Source of the DNA: Ceratopteris richardii
Taxonomy: Eukaryota; Streptophyta; Polypodiopsida; Polypodiales; Pteridaceae
Direction of reading: 5' to 3'
Length of the DNA stretch: 64,000 nt
NCBI GenBank assembly: GCA_020310875.1
Contig: CM035423.1
Location: forward strand, 128,476,811 to 128,540,810
The translations under genes were made by a program, and so were the position numbers. How positions within the stretch are numbered: the first letter of the stretch is position 1; each line of letters opens with the position of its first letter. Of the stretch, positions 22,781-33,690 are shown in pieces. The notes under the pieces were generated by a model. That model was not told the origin of the DNA. It made no database searches and saw only the letters and a list, made by a program, of their open reading frames with translations.

Positions 22781-23227
22781 TGTTGTGTCGTCAACATATG
22801 TGTGTATGTGTGTGTATAGAGATATATGTATGAGTGTGTATGTATATGTAAGTACATATATGTGTGTGTATGTGTATGTAGGTGTATATGCAAAGGTGTG
22901 TATGCATGTATATGTGTATGTGGGTGTGTATGTGTGTATGCATGTAAGTATGTATGTATGCATATGCATGTGCATTATGTATGTGTATGTATGCATATGT
23001 GTGTATATGTGTGTGTATGTTGTAAGTATGTATGCATGCATATGCATATGCATTATGTATACAAAAGTATCCCTGTGTGTGTACTTGTGTGTGTATATGT
23101 GTCTCTATGTGTGTGTATGCACATATGTGTATGTATATGTATGTCTATGTATATGCATGTGTACACATGTATGTGAGTGTATGCATATGTGCGTGTGTGT
23201 ATGTATGTATGTATGTATGTATAACAG

Positions 23228-23228
<1 letters not shown>

Positions 23229-23318
<90 letters not shown>
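23229..23318. repeat. TA dinucleotide run 1
   Basis: About 45 uninterrupted TA units inside the TG satellite. The exact length may be affected by assembly. Confidence 0.9.
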
Positions 23319-23324
<6 letters not shown>

Positions 23325-23372
23325 ACAATATATATATTTATGTATTGTTATAAATATATATATTGTTATATA

Positions 23373-23375
<3 letters not shown>

Positions 23376-23441
<66 letters not shown>
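23376..23441. repeat. TA dinucleotide run 2
   Basis: About 32 TA units, separated from run 1 by a short AT-rich spacer that contains two ATTGTTAT-type repeats. Confidence 0.9.
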
Positions 23442-23445
<4 letters not shown>

Positions 23446-24894
23446 TTGTCCTAATTATATATATTTATATATTTACAATATAACTGTGTGTGTATGTGTG
23501 CGTGTATGTGTGTATGTGTATATATGTGTGTGTGTATGCATGTGTATGTGTGCGTAAATGTGTGTATGTGAGTGTATGTGTGTGTGTATATGTGTGTATG
23601 TCTATGTGTGTCTATGTGTGTATGTGTGTGTCTATGTGTGTATTTACGTGTGTATGTGTATATATGTGTGTGTATGCATGTGTATGTGTGTGTGTAAATA
23701 TGTGTGTATGTGTGTGTCTATGTGTGTATATACATGTGTATGTGTATATATGTGTGTGTATGCATGTGTATGTGTGTGTGTAAATATGTGTGTATGTGTG
23801 TGTGAATGTGTTTGTATGTGTCTATGTGTGTGTGTGTGTGTGTCTATGTGTGTGTGTGTGTCTATGTGTGTATGAGTGCATGTCTATGTGTTTATGTGTG
23901 TGTGTGTCTATGTGTGTATATATGTGCATGTATATGCATGTGCATGTGCATGTGTGTGTGTATGTGTGTGTGTAAATCTGTGTGTATGTGTGTGTATGTG
24001 TCTATGTGTGTGTGTCTATGCGTGTGTCTATGTGTCTATGTGTGTATGTGTGTGTCTATGTGTGTATATATGTGTGTATGTGTGTGCATATGCATGTGTA
24101 TGTGTGTGTAAATCTGTGTGTACATGTGTGTGTATGTGTCTATGTGTGTATGTGTGTGTGTGTCTATGTGTGTTTATACATGTGCATGTGTATATGTGTG
24201 TGTGTATGCATGTGTATGTGTGTGTGTAAATGTGTCTAGATGTGTGTGTGTATGTGTGGGTGTGTATGTGTGTGTGTATGTGTGTGTGTCCATGTGTGTA
24301 TGTGCATGTCTATGTGTGTATATATGTGTGTGTGTATGCATGTGTATGTGTGTGTGTAAATTTGTGTGTGTGTATGTGTCTATGTGTGTGTATGTGTGTG
24401 TATGTGTGTATGTGTGTGTCTATGTGTGTATATACATGTGTATGTGTATATATGTGTGTGTATGTGTGTGTGTAAATCAGTGTGTATGTGTGTGTATGTG
24501 TCTATATGTGTATGTGTGTGTGTGTCTATGTGTGTCTATTTGTGTATATACGTGTGTATGTGTATATATGTGTGTGTATGCATGTGTATGTGTGCGTGTA
24601 AATGTGTGTGTGTGTGTATGTGTCTATGTGTGTGTGTATGTGCATGTATGTGTGTGTCTATGTGTGTATGTGTGTGTGTCTATGTGTGTATATGTGTGTG
24701 TATGCATGTGTATGTGTGTGTATGAATGTGTATGTGTGTGTGTAAATTTGTGTGTATGTGTGTGTGTAAATTTGTGTGTATGTGTGTGTGTACCTTCGCC
24801 TCTCTGTTCCATGGTCCTACTAGATGTGTGTGCACATGCTCTCTCTCTCTCTCTCTCATCTCAATCCCGACGCAAATGGGGATAAATCGATTTT

Positions 24895-25181
24895 TTTTAA
24901 TGATTCTAGAGAATCACTTATGCGATGCTTAAGCATCACAAGTAGTCTGCCAACATCACTAATAGCATCAATAATTAACGATGCTATTTGCAATGGTGGC
25001 CATTAGCATCGCATAAGCGATGATTTGCATCACTTATGCGACAATTCTTCCCTTTTTTTAAAAAATTTAAAATAGCCATCGTCGCTTATGCGACACTCTT
25101 TTGAGTAAGAATCGCATAATCGACGAGAATCACTTTTGTTTCAATGGGCGGTGTCGCTATGCCCCCCTGTTTCTAGTAGTG
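24895..25181. mobile_element. CACTA-type (En/Spm) transposon terminus
   Basis: The right end reads TTTCTAGTAGTG, the reverse complement of CACTACTAGAAA. This is the canonical form of plant CACTA terminal inverted repeats. The 250 bp inside it carry at least four copies of an 8-10-bp motif GCATAAGYGA or its complement (near 24916, 25007, 25033 and 25085), in both orientations, like the subterminal repeats bound by CACTA transposase. No matching left terminus was found in the window, so this is a truncated or rearranged copy. The next bases, AAC (25182-25184), would be one target copy. Confidence 0.6.
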
Positions 25182-25184
25182 AAC

Positions 25185-25845
25185 TCCAAGAAGGATGATG
25201 AGAAGGAGAACCTCCTAGCCATAAGACATGGCTACACTAGTGATCCCAAGGACACAAAGTGGTACATAGACTCTGGATGCTCTAATCGCAGGTGATGTAT
25301 GGAGGAATCTTTTGTTCATATGTAGGTTCCAAGCTCAAAAGGTTGTATGGAGACATGTGGGAGATGTGAAACTAGGTGAAGGTAAATCTATCAAGAATCT
25401 TAAAGATGTGCTCCATGTTCCATCTATTTCCAAGAACCTTATCTCTGTAGGACAGATGGTAGAGAGAGGTATGCATGTTATATTTGATGCAAAAGGGTGC
25501 ATGGTGAAGCAAGGAGGCAAGGTCATTGCCAAGGGAAGGAAAGAAGGCATATTGTTCACACTAGATGTTGCTCCTACACACAACAAGGTATGTTATGTGA
25601 TGATCGGTAACAAAAGGATTGCAAAGATTGATCTTGGCACAAGAGGATAGGACAAATCAATATTCCCAAGTTAAAAAGCATGTGCAAAGAAAGTTTAGTG
25701 CAGGGACTACCAAATCTTGAAGGCCAAAGTCTACATGAGTTTTGTTATGCTTGTTAGCTAGGTAAGCAAGCAAGGAAGCCATTTCCAAAGAGTGAGTACA
25801 AATCCTCTAAGATCTTAGAACTTATACACTCAGATGTTCTGGGTT
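25185..25845 (+). pseudogene. Copia relic: protease to start of integrase
   Basis: The peptides KWYIDSGCSN (protease active site), LKDVLHVPSISKNLISVGQMVERG, KEGILFTLDV, then in other frames a pre-integrase zinc region (LPNLEGQ, C-x2-GKQARKPF) and ILELIHSDVLG follow copia order. Frames shift near 25290 and 25640, with several stops. The match stops at about 25845 where integrase should continue. The relic abuts the CACTA end, so its 5' part was lost or lies elsewhere. It may be the first half of the relic at 57180-58310, which has the same orientation and continues from integrase to RT. Confidence 0.8.
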
Positions 25846-25904
25846 GTGTTGTACTACATCTGATAGCATACAACAACTTCTAATAATTTGAGATTCTAGT
25901 CCCG

Positions 25905-25970
25905 TCACCCCCCCTGACCGCATGGATAGAAGACATATCCTAATGTGAGGGTTGCGAGTTCAAGTCTTTG
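25905..25970 (+). repeat. tRNA-like segment 1 (possible SINE head)
   Basis: TGACCGCATGG resembles a pol III A box, and AGTTCAAGTC at 25957-25966 resembles a B box about 40 bases later. It cannot fold as an intact tRNA and is probably SINE-derived. Confidence 0.3.
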
Positions 25971-26082
25971 GTTGCGATCGATGTGTGATTGCCTTATGAG
26001 AGTACACTCATTTTTCTTTTGCTCATCACACGTACATATGTGAAAGTTGATGAGACAGATGAACACAACAATGCGTTTTTGT

Positions 26083-26130
26083 GGTGGATAGAGATAAAGA
26101 CTTCCCTCATGATCTGCGGGTTCAAACCCT
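26083..26130 (+). repeat. tRNA-like segment 2 (possible SINE head)
   Basis: An exact B-box consensus GGTTCAAACCC lies at 26119-26129, after an A-box-like TGGATAGAG about 30 bases upstream. A further weak GGTTCCAATC sits at 26274-26283. The three B-box-like sites are spaced about 155-162 bp, which may indicate tandem SINE remnants. Confidence 0.3.
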
Positions 26131-26459
26131 ATCTGTCGTCGTCCTGTGTACATATGGTTGAGCTTATTTGTTGGGCAGAATAAAACTAAACAAAGATAAG
26201 ATGTGGCGACATTTTTTCCCATCACTGCTAGCAATTCTTGGCTACAACAACACAATCGTTCTGAGAGTGTGTGGGTTCCAATCTTGAAACAGAGATTTAT
26301 GTATGTAATATCACTTTTGGCCTCCTTTCAAACATGAAAAATCTACCCATAGATGCGTGCATCCGTGTAGAATTCGAAGAGAATAGATTCATGGAAAAAT
26401 CAATATATGTGCATGTGGAAAAACCGAGGTCACCTAAATATCTCTCAAGAGGAATCAAT

Positions 26460-26850
26460 ATCTAAGCTCTTCCATGGATGCTTGTAAGGAAGATGATGTG
26501 CCATCAAGGTCACCATGAGAGCTTGCCTAGAGCTGTGATACCAATGCAACAAACTAGGAATTACAACCACCACGTGCTAGAGAGATGACTCTCCTCCCAA
26601 CCTTATGCCTGTATATAGCTGCTCGAATCAATGAGGACCACAAATGTAACTAGAGTCCACAAGTGCATGAGCAATATCCTCCACTCCTTTCATATCTTCC
26701 ACTAGAGTCTACAAGTGGCTGGAGTGATCTCGACCACTGCTTTACTACCTTCCACTAGAGTCCACTAGTGGTTGGTGTACTCAGCTCTCGAGTTAATTCC
26801 ATTGGACTCAAGTTAACTCATGTTAACTTGAGTTAGAAGGCTCTAGAGTT
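26460..26850 (-). other. Possible LTR-retroelement relic with primer-site-like sequence
   Basis: Plus-strand AGCTGTGATACCA at 26531-26543 resembles the reverse complement of an initiator-Met primer site with one change. Sequence following it contains two copies of a motif TTCCACTAGAGTC about 60 bp apart. No partner LTR was found, so it remains tentative. Confidence 0.25.
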
Positions 26851-26904
26851 CCTTGGGAAAAAAACTCTCACCATGCTCCCCATGGGGGTTCAACCCAAGA
26901 CCTC
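26850..26904 (-). repeat. tRNA-derived SINE, 3' part (split by element B)
   Basis: Joined to 56955-57000 across the element B insertion, the minus strand reads an A box TAGCCTAGTGG (56984-56996), about 45 bases, then a B-box-like GGGTTGAACC (26887-26896). That spacing fits a tRNA-derived SINE head. The ACCTC target duplication (26900-26904, 56955-56959) lies between the two boxes. The SINE 3' end is not defined. Confidence 0.45.
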
Positions 26905-27598
26905 TGTTGGCAGCAGTCAGGGAACCGAAGGAGCCACAAGACGAAGAGAGTCAGAGCGAAGGGACAGCACAAGCAGACATGGTAGTCAAAGAAGATCTGG
27001 CAAGTAGGCCATCTAAATTTTTCAAACATCAAGGAGTTGAGCACACAAGAAGAAAGAGCAAGTAGGGAGCTCAAAGGTATGTATGACAAATCAATAGAGA
27101 AAATCCCTACACAAATAGTGATTTTCATCACTAAAAACCATTGTAAATATCATTTTGTATTTTTGTAGCTCCATTTTGTGCAAGCCAAGGAGTCCTTGAG
27201 CTTGAGGAGCTTTAGAAGTATCTACTTGCCAATTTTCATATTTTTTAGATCTCGTTTGAGCCCTCTAATAAGCCCTGGAACCTAATTTTTAACTAGGCCG
27301 GACACTAGGTCTGAACAGGGCCAAAGCTAGTCAAAAACTATAAAAGGAGCTAGAGAGCTCATTTTTGAGGTTGGATTGTAATTGAAATGAACTTGTAAGA
27401 GCTTTTTGAAAGTAATCTAACAACTCCATTGCTTCTCACTCTTTGTCTTGCCGTGTGTGCACGTGTGCGTGTATGTCTGTGCATGCTTGTGTGCTTCTCA
27501 CTCACGCACTTGTGCCTCAACTTGCTCGAGGTCTTCATACCATCCTCACGTCTTTCCGGATTGACATTAAAGGAGGTGCTACTCATCACTGAGCTACA
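26905..27598 (+). repeat. 5' LTR of element B
   Basis: 694 bp, TGTTGGCAGC to GAGCTACA. It shares its middle and 3' half with the family-A LTRs (AACTAGGCCGGACACTAGGT, GCTCATTTTTGAGGTTGG, GT-rich run). It contains the hairpin TAGTGAT-TTTC-ATCACTA (27116-27133) and a TATA box (27339-27346). Confidence 0.93.
27339..27346 (+). promoter_or_regulatory. TATA box of element B LTR
   Basis: TATAAAAG in the same relative place as the family-A TATA box; the 3' LTR copy is at 56695-56702. Confidence 0.5.
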
Positions 27599-27606
27599 CC
27601 AAATTT

Positions 27607-27624
27607 TGGCGCCGTTGCCGGGGA
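27607..27624 (+). other. Primer binding site (Asp tRNA) of element B
   Basis: TGGCGCCGTTGCCGGGGA is the exact complement of the 3' end of plant tRNA-Asp including CCA. It lies eight bases after the LTR. Confidence 0.9.
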
Positions 27625-28099
27625 TCGAGCTTTGAGGACGAGCGTGTGATGGTAAGACGTAGATTGGAGACATTGGCGTTGTAGGTAATTTCTTGACTTT
27701 TCCTATTTTTCTCTTTCTTACCTTACCACCATCATCACCATCATCATCATCACCATCATCATCATCACCATCTCCCACCTCCATTTCCATCATCGCGAAA
27801 ATTTCAGTTTTTTTATCATATCACCTTCTCCACCTCATTTCCCTCATTTCACTTGTGAGAGAGAGCGAGAGAGCGAAATTGTGTGTGCTGTTTTTGCATG
27901 TTTCTTGAGCTGTCTTGTAGGTACACGCCACATCATCGTCCCCAGCACTCTGCGCAGGTACGGAATTCTCGGTAACTATCTGTGTGTCGTCGACCTCTGT
28001 CAATCGTGACCGACAGAAAAAATGCTCAAATTGCCAAACAAAGTGCAAAACCATGATCTACAGGCCTAGAGCTTCCCAAAAATGTGCTTAGATTTTTGA

Positions 28100-28660
28100 A
28101 ATTCATCAGATTTCTATCAATCGCGATCGCTCTGTCAATCGCGATCGACAAACCACGACGGACAGACCTGTCAATCGCGATCGACCAGTCAATCGCGACT
28201 GACAGCCCACGACGGCTCTGTCAATCACGATCGACAGAGTCAACGACCGATTGACCACGACTGACGGATCATATGTGTGACACGTGTCAATCGCGATCGA
28301 GTCATCAATCGCGATCGACCCATCAATCGTGACTGACAGCCCACGACGGCTCTGTCAATCGCGACCGACACAGTCAACGATTGTTTGACCACGACGGACA
28401 GACCCTCGTGACCGACCTGTCAATCGCGATTGACCCATCAATCGCGACCGACAGAGTCAACGACCCTTTGACCACGACTGATTGACTTTTCGAACCACCT
28501 GTCAATCGCGATCGACACATCAATCGCGACTGACAGCCACGACAGACCTGTCAATCGCGATCAACACATCAATCGCGACTGACAGCCACGACGCACCTGT
28601 CAATCGCGATCGACACATCAATCGCGACTGACCTGTCAATCGAGACTGACAGAACTTGCG
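28100..28660 (+). repeat. Leader repeat array of element B (TCAATCGCGA units)
   Basis: TCAATCGCGA occurs about 15 times by eye, mostly as (C)TGTCAATCGCGATCGACA or CATCAATCGCGACTGACA, mixed with CCACGACGGACAGAC spacers. Units are irregularly spaced. The array lies in the untranslated leader between primer site and gag; no ORF crosses it. Function unknown. Confidence 0.85.
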
Positions 28661-29574
28661 AACGCGTTAGAAGGGCAAATTTGGCCAATTTTCTAGGGTA
28701 AAGAATAGGGGGCTAATTTGGTCAATTTGTGGGACAAACACTCGGGGTTAGCATTGCATGTTGAGGCCGCAACCCAAGTAATTCAAGAATTTCTGCCTGC
28801 TTGATTAAACTGTTTTGAACCCTGTTTTAATCCCTGAAGCCTGAACTGACATAACTTCCTCATACGAAATCCAATTGCTGTGATTCTTGTTTTGTTGGAA
28901 AGCTTGTGAGGAGTACAACCAAAACTTCCACCGGTTATGTGAAAATTAAGATCAGGATTATTAGATAGGGTTTTTTGAATTTAACCATACCCGAGGTAGG
29001 AAAACTGAGGGATCCTTCGGATTGTTTTTTATAAAGGCAAGAGATAATTTGGTCGGTGAGTCACATGCATGAAAGTGGTCTAGTCTGTCATTTGAATTTA
29101 AGTCTGGAGCTAATCTTGGGTCTAATGCAGGTCTATTGAGAAGCAATTGAGAGCGTCCAAGCAAGGACTTTGTGCAAGCTTGAGAATCAACTTCTCGAGC
29201 ACTAAAGAGCAAGGATCAGCAAGAAAGGTCGGAATACTCTCAACTCCCCTTCGTCAATTCCTAGCTTAGGCTAAGAACGACTAGAGGTAGGAGTAAGTAA
29301 GGGCGACGATAGGCAATTATCAAGTTGAAGCATACCTAAACTTTCAAGTTCAAGCCAAGAACATAATCTTTGTACTGTCGAGAACTTTAAAGGAAAAGAA
29401 CTTAACGTGGAACAATCAACTTTAAGTGCGGAACTACACTCAAATATACCTTGCGACGTGATATCAGACAAGAATTTTAACAGAGGAATCAACTAAAGAG
29501 AATCAAGTAACTGATACAAAAGGACTCTGCAACGAGGTTGTACTTGGGCAAATTTGGCTTATTCAATTAGGCTT
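28661..29574 (+). other. Leader of element B downstream of the repeat array
   Basis: No ORF was accepted. Around 28840-28990 it is homologous to 33760-33910 of element A (CATAACTT-CTCATACGAAATCC, GGATTATTAGATAGGGT), showing a common leader. Confidence 0.6.
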
Positions 29575-31794
29575 ATGAACCTTAGATCAGGGTGACATCT
29601 AGTAAGGGATAGACAAAGCCTTAGGTCTTCAGAGGCTAGTGTCAACCACACTGCTAGGTCGTGGGCCCAGCAGTTGAGCCACCACTCATACTATCCAAGT
29701 TCTGAGACTAGTGAATCGGAGATGTCTCAAGGTATGGACATACCTACGGGAAGTTCAAGAGTGCCATACTTGCACAGGGTAGAAGGCCCGTACAAGACGC
29801 AGCTGGAATACCTTAGGACCAACCGATTAGGTGCTAGCATCTATGAGGACGGTCTAGGAAGATCCGTGGTACACATTAAGAATCCTGATCAATCCATTGG
29901 ACTAGAGCGCCCAGCTGTCAAGTTTGAAAACGGAGCATACTTGGACAAAGAAGGAACCATATACGTAGTCACCAGTCACCCAGATAGGACGGACGAATTT
30001 GGAAATGTGATCCCTGAGACGGACATAGATGACCTAGAACAAGGAAACATGGGTGTAGAGCCCAGGACCCCTCGAGGGAAATCTGTTCTTACAAGAATTC
30101 TCACTCCTGAGTGGATTCCCCAAGACAACAAGAGCATAGATCTGCTTCTGAACCGAGAGACTGATGAAGCCTTTTGGAGGTATAAATCTGATCGGCCAAA
30201 TGATATAGGAACAATCATGATCTATGAGTTTAAAGATCCTGATAGCCCAGGCAGAGTGACCTACCTAGATCACGCCTCAGAGAGGATCTTTGTGGTTACA
30301 GAAAATGATAGGCATGCTTACACTTGGAAGGGTGAATTCGTTTTCCCCCAACCAAGATCGAACGTGTCCTTTGGTCACTCAGGAGCTGGAACCTCCCACG
30401 CTCACGGAACTCAAAGAGACAGACATAGAGAAAGCCCGGAGGTGAGCTTTGCCAACTCAGGGGGCAGAGAAAGAATGAGGACGGAAACCAATAGAGTAGA
30501 GCTTGAGGTACTTAGAGCCACAGGACATCGAAGAAATGCCGATGATTTCCCTCTACCACGACCTAGAGAACATACAAGGACTTTGAGACCAACTCAACTA
30601 GTTAAGTCCATGAAGAATTACTTCGATGGCACCGGAGATCCATACGATCATGTGGCCGAGTTCAGGCAAGTCTTGAGAGCTGAACAAGTGGAGGATTTAT
30701 TCACGCAATATAATGCCTTTGGTCTAACCCTTAGGAACACTGCCCTGACATGGTTTTAGCCACTAAACGAAAGGCAGTTCAGGAGCATAGAACAACTTCT
30801 AGAGGCATTCATTATCGAATTCTCTAAAAGTGGCATAAGACATAACACTTCCTCGCTGATTCACAACTTCAAGCAAACCCCTCAAGAGGCCGTGAGACTT
30901 GCAGGAAGGAGATTTAGGCAATATCTTGAAAGATGCCCTGTCCATGAGCTACCCACACCAGCTAAGCAAGTGGCTTTATTCTTGGATGGATTGCTAAGTA
31001 CCAAATTAAGATCATATGTGTACTTGAAGGACCCTAGGACCATAGAAGAGTGTGTACGCATGTGTATTGACATTGAGGATAACCTAGGGGAGGAGTTAGA
31101 GCTTTCCAAGATATACAAAGATTCAGATAGTGCCTCTAGCCTCTCTTCCACGCAATCCACATCGATTGAGGAACTTGCTGAGAAAGTTGCTCAGAAACTA
31201 GGTGTCTCTAGTAAACAAATCCCAAGGTTCGCCCCTGTAAAAAGATGTTATAATTGTGGAGGCGACCATATGGCAAATGTATGTCCCATTATGGCTCAAC
31301 CCCAAGTAAATTCTAGTAGCCAGTACTGCACCATAGAACGGAGGTACACCAATCACCCCGCGCAAGATTGCCCATACAGCAAGCAGGCGGTTAGGCAACC
31401 CTACCCTCAGCCATACCCTCAGCAGGGAAGATACCAGAACCCGTACCCTCCACAGCCATATGACAGGCCACAACAACCTTATCAGCAACCATACCAAAAC
31501 CAACAGAGACCCCAGCCAGTGCCAGTACAGCAACCACCAGCTCCACCTAATGTGATCCCAGTAAAATATGCAGCTGTAGAAGAGAACCTGAATAGAGCTA
31601 TAGTCCCTGTTACACCACTGCTTTCTAAAAGTGACCCTAGTGACCATAGCTTTGATTCTACACATGTCGATAGTCCCCATGCTTACTACATGCAATCTCC
31701 TGAACATGGTGAGTCCTACTACAGTGAGGAACGGAGTGAACCTAGTTGGGAGTCAGATTACACAAACGTCATGTATGCAAACCCCAACCCTAGG
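29575..31794 (+). pseudogene. Gag of element B, 5' part (interrupted by element A)
   Basis: It starts MNLRSG like element A and continues with the same N-terminal domain (GPYKTQLEYLRTNRLGASIYEDG; TPEWIPQDNKS). The retrotransposon gag core follows (MKNYFDGTGDPYDHVAEF, RRFRQYLERCPV), then a zinc knuckle CYNCGGDHMANVC and a Q/P/Y-rich stretch. TGA at 29593-29595 and TAG at 30757-30759 interrupt it; element A replaces arginine and glutamine codons there. Element A is inserted after the AGG codon at 31792-31794, and the gag frame resumes at 44927. Confidence 0.88.
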
Positions 31795-32422
31795 TGTTGA
31801 AGCTCAAGATCAAGGACAAAGCATGGAAGCGCATCAAGGAAGTGGACACACAAGAAGAAAGAGCAAGTAGGGAGCTCCAAGAAGCACGTGTCAAATTTTC
31901 AGAAGAAATCCCTACAAAAATAGTGATTTTTATCACTAAAAACCATTGTAAATACCATTTTCCATTTTTGTAGCTCCATTTTGTTCAAGCCGAGGAGTCC
32001 TCGAGCTTGAGGAGTATTAGAACTACCATCCTACCAATTTTCATAATTTTTAGACTCCGTTTGAGCCCCCAAATAAGCCCTGGAACCTATTTTTAACTAG
32101 GCCGGACACTAGGTCTGGACAGGGCCAAAACCACTCAAAAACTATAAAAAGGGCTGGAGAGCTCATTTTTGAGGTTGGCTTGTTGTAGATTTCAGTTTTG
32201 TAAGAGAGCTCTTTGGTAATCGAAGCTTTCCATTGTTCCACTCTTTGCTCTTACCTTGTGCGCGTGTGTGTGTATGTGTGTGCATGCTTGTGTGCTTTCA
32301 CTCACGCACTTGCGCCATCACTTGCTCGCGGTCTTCATACCGGTCCTCACTTCTCCACGGATTGACATTTACGAGGTGTATCTCCTCACGTTGGTACTCA
32401 CCATTGTGCTAGAGTGACACCA
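31795..32422 (+). repeat. 5' LTR of element A
   Basis: 628 bp, TGTTGAAGCT to GTGACACCA. Contains hairpin TAGTGAT-TTTT-ATCACTA (31921-31938), TATAAAAA (32143-32150) and a GT-rich run. Confidence 0.93.
32143..32150 (+). promoter_or_regulatory. TATA box of element A LTR
   Basis: TATAAAAA preceded by a conserved GGACAGGGCCAAAACCACTC block; the 3' LTR copy is at 44642-44649. Confidence 0.5.
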
Positions 32423-32426
32423 AATT

Positions 32427-32444
32427 TGGCGCCGTTGCCGGGGA
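32427..32444 (+). other. Primer binding site (Asp tRNA) of element A
   Basis: Identical 18 bases to the element B site, four bases after the LTR end. Confidence 0.9.
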
Positions 32445-33044
32445 GAGAGCTTGGAGGACGAGCGTGTGACGGTAAGACGTAGAGTAGCGACGTTGGAATA
32501 TAAAAAAATCATCATTTTCAGTTCAGTTTTTGAATTTTCCATCTTCACCATCATCACCATCTCCACCCACCTTCATCTTCTCAGTTTTTTCCATTTTTTA
32601 GAGTACTTCACCTTGTTTTTTGCTTGTGGTTGTGAACAAGAGGCTTAGAGGGGGGTGCAGAACTGAATCGCTGAAGAAAAACTCGTGAAACACTCTCCAA
32701 ACACCAAGAATCTGAGCGGCCATTTTCGGAAGTGCTAAAACCTGCGTCAAGTATCGTTTCTGAGAAACAAAGCTTTTGGGAGCTACGCGGAGCAAAATAG
32801 GGTGCTAGGAGAGTTGGAAGAGAGTATCAAAGGTAAGCAAACCCACTTCAGACTCATGAACTCTCAGGAAATCCAAGTTTTTTCAGAAAAAAAGTTGACC
32901 TGCGTCAAGTATCGTTTGGGAATTATAGAGGTTAAATGTTGAGTTTTGGGTGATACTGAGAGCGAAGAAAGGGGAGGAGAGCTAGAACAACAACTGTATT
33001 GATCCAAATCTTAAAAAATTTCTTTTAAAATTTGTCCAAGGGTC

Positions 33045-33690
33045 AAGTATCGTTTTGCTCCCGCGGTCGAGTATCACGATACTTAGCAAGTATCGTGACC
33101 TCCTGTGGTTGAGTATCGCGATATTTCCCAGCGATCGCGTATCGTTTGATCGAGAGATCGTTTTAGCTAAGAGATCGGTATCGTTCCCATCAGAGATCGT
33201 TTAGAACAAAGATCGCCGATCGTTTCAGATCACGTATCGTTTCGTTTCAAGTATCGAGATCGTTTCGGTCGAAGATCGTTTTTGACCAGCGATCGTTTGG
33301 TCTGCGATCGTTTGTGAAAGATCGTTTCTCAAAGATCGTCTATCGTTTGGTTCAGCGATCGCGATACCTGACAAGTATCGTGTATCGTTTTGAGTCAGAG
33401 ATCGTTTGCCAAAGATCGTTTCATCAGCGATCGTTTCGCAAAGATCGTCGATCAAGTATCGTTTCGAGTTAGCGATCGTTTGCCAGCGATCGTTTTGTCA
33501 AAGATCGTTTTGTCCAATGATCGTTTTGTGAGAGATCGTGGCGCCAAAGATCGTGTATCGTTCGGCTTAAAGGTCGTGTATCGCTGGCTCAGAGATCGCT
33601 CAATCCAGATATCGTTTGGTCGTGTATCGTTTGGGGCTAGAGATCGTGTATCGTTGAGGGGAAGTATCAAGTATCGTTTTCCTTGAAATG
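33045..33690 (+). repeat. Leader repeat array of element A (ATCGTTT units)
   Basis: ATCGTTT occurs more than 20 times by eye in contexts AGATCGTTT, GCGATCGTTTG and GTATCGTTT, with a few earlier copies at 32750-33050 (CAAGTATCGTTT). Spacing is irregular, 10-40 bp. It occupies the same leader position as the TCAATCGCGA array of element B, but the unit is different. No ORF runs through it on the plus strand. Confidence 0.85.

Larger units (their letters stand above)
22785..24810. repeat. TG/TATG-rich compound satellite
   Basis: About 2 kb consists almost wholly of TG, TATG, TCTATG and TGCATG units. From about 23530 on, a recurring block ends with TGCATG-TGTATG-(TG)n-TAAAT every 80-140 bp, so there is a loose higher-order repeat. 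Long open frames here, rich in V, C, Y and M, are artefacts of repeats that lack stop codons in several frames. The strand bias (TG on plus) is complete. Confidence 0.95.

Noticed and set aside
22785-24885. Long open frames rich in Val, Cys, Tyr and Met on the plus strand
   Set aside because: They are translations of TG/TATG repeats, which lack stop codons in several frames; no start context or domain supports a gene.
26119-26129. Intact tRNA gene
   Set aside because: Only B-box and weak A-box similarity; no complete acceptor or anticodon stems could be made out.
28100-28660. Regular-looking short repeats resembling a CRISPR array
   Set aside because: Unit spacing is irregular, spacers share sequence, and the array lies in the leader of a plant retrotransposon.
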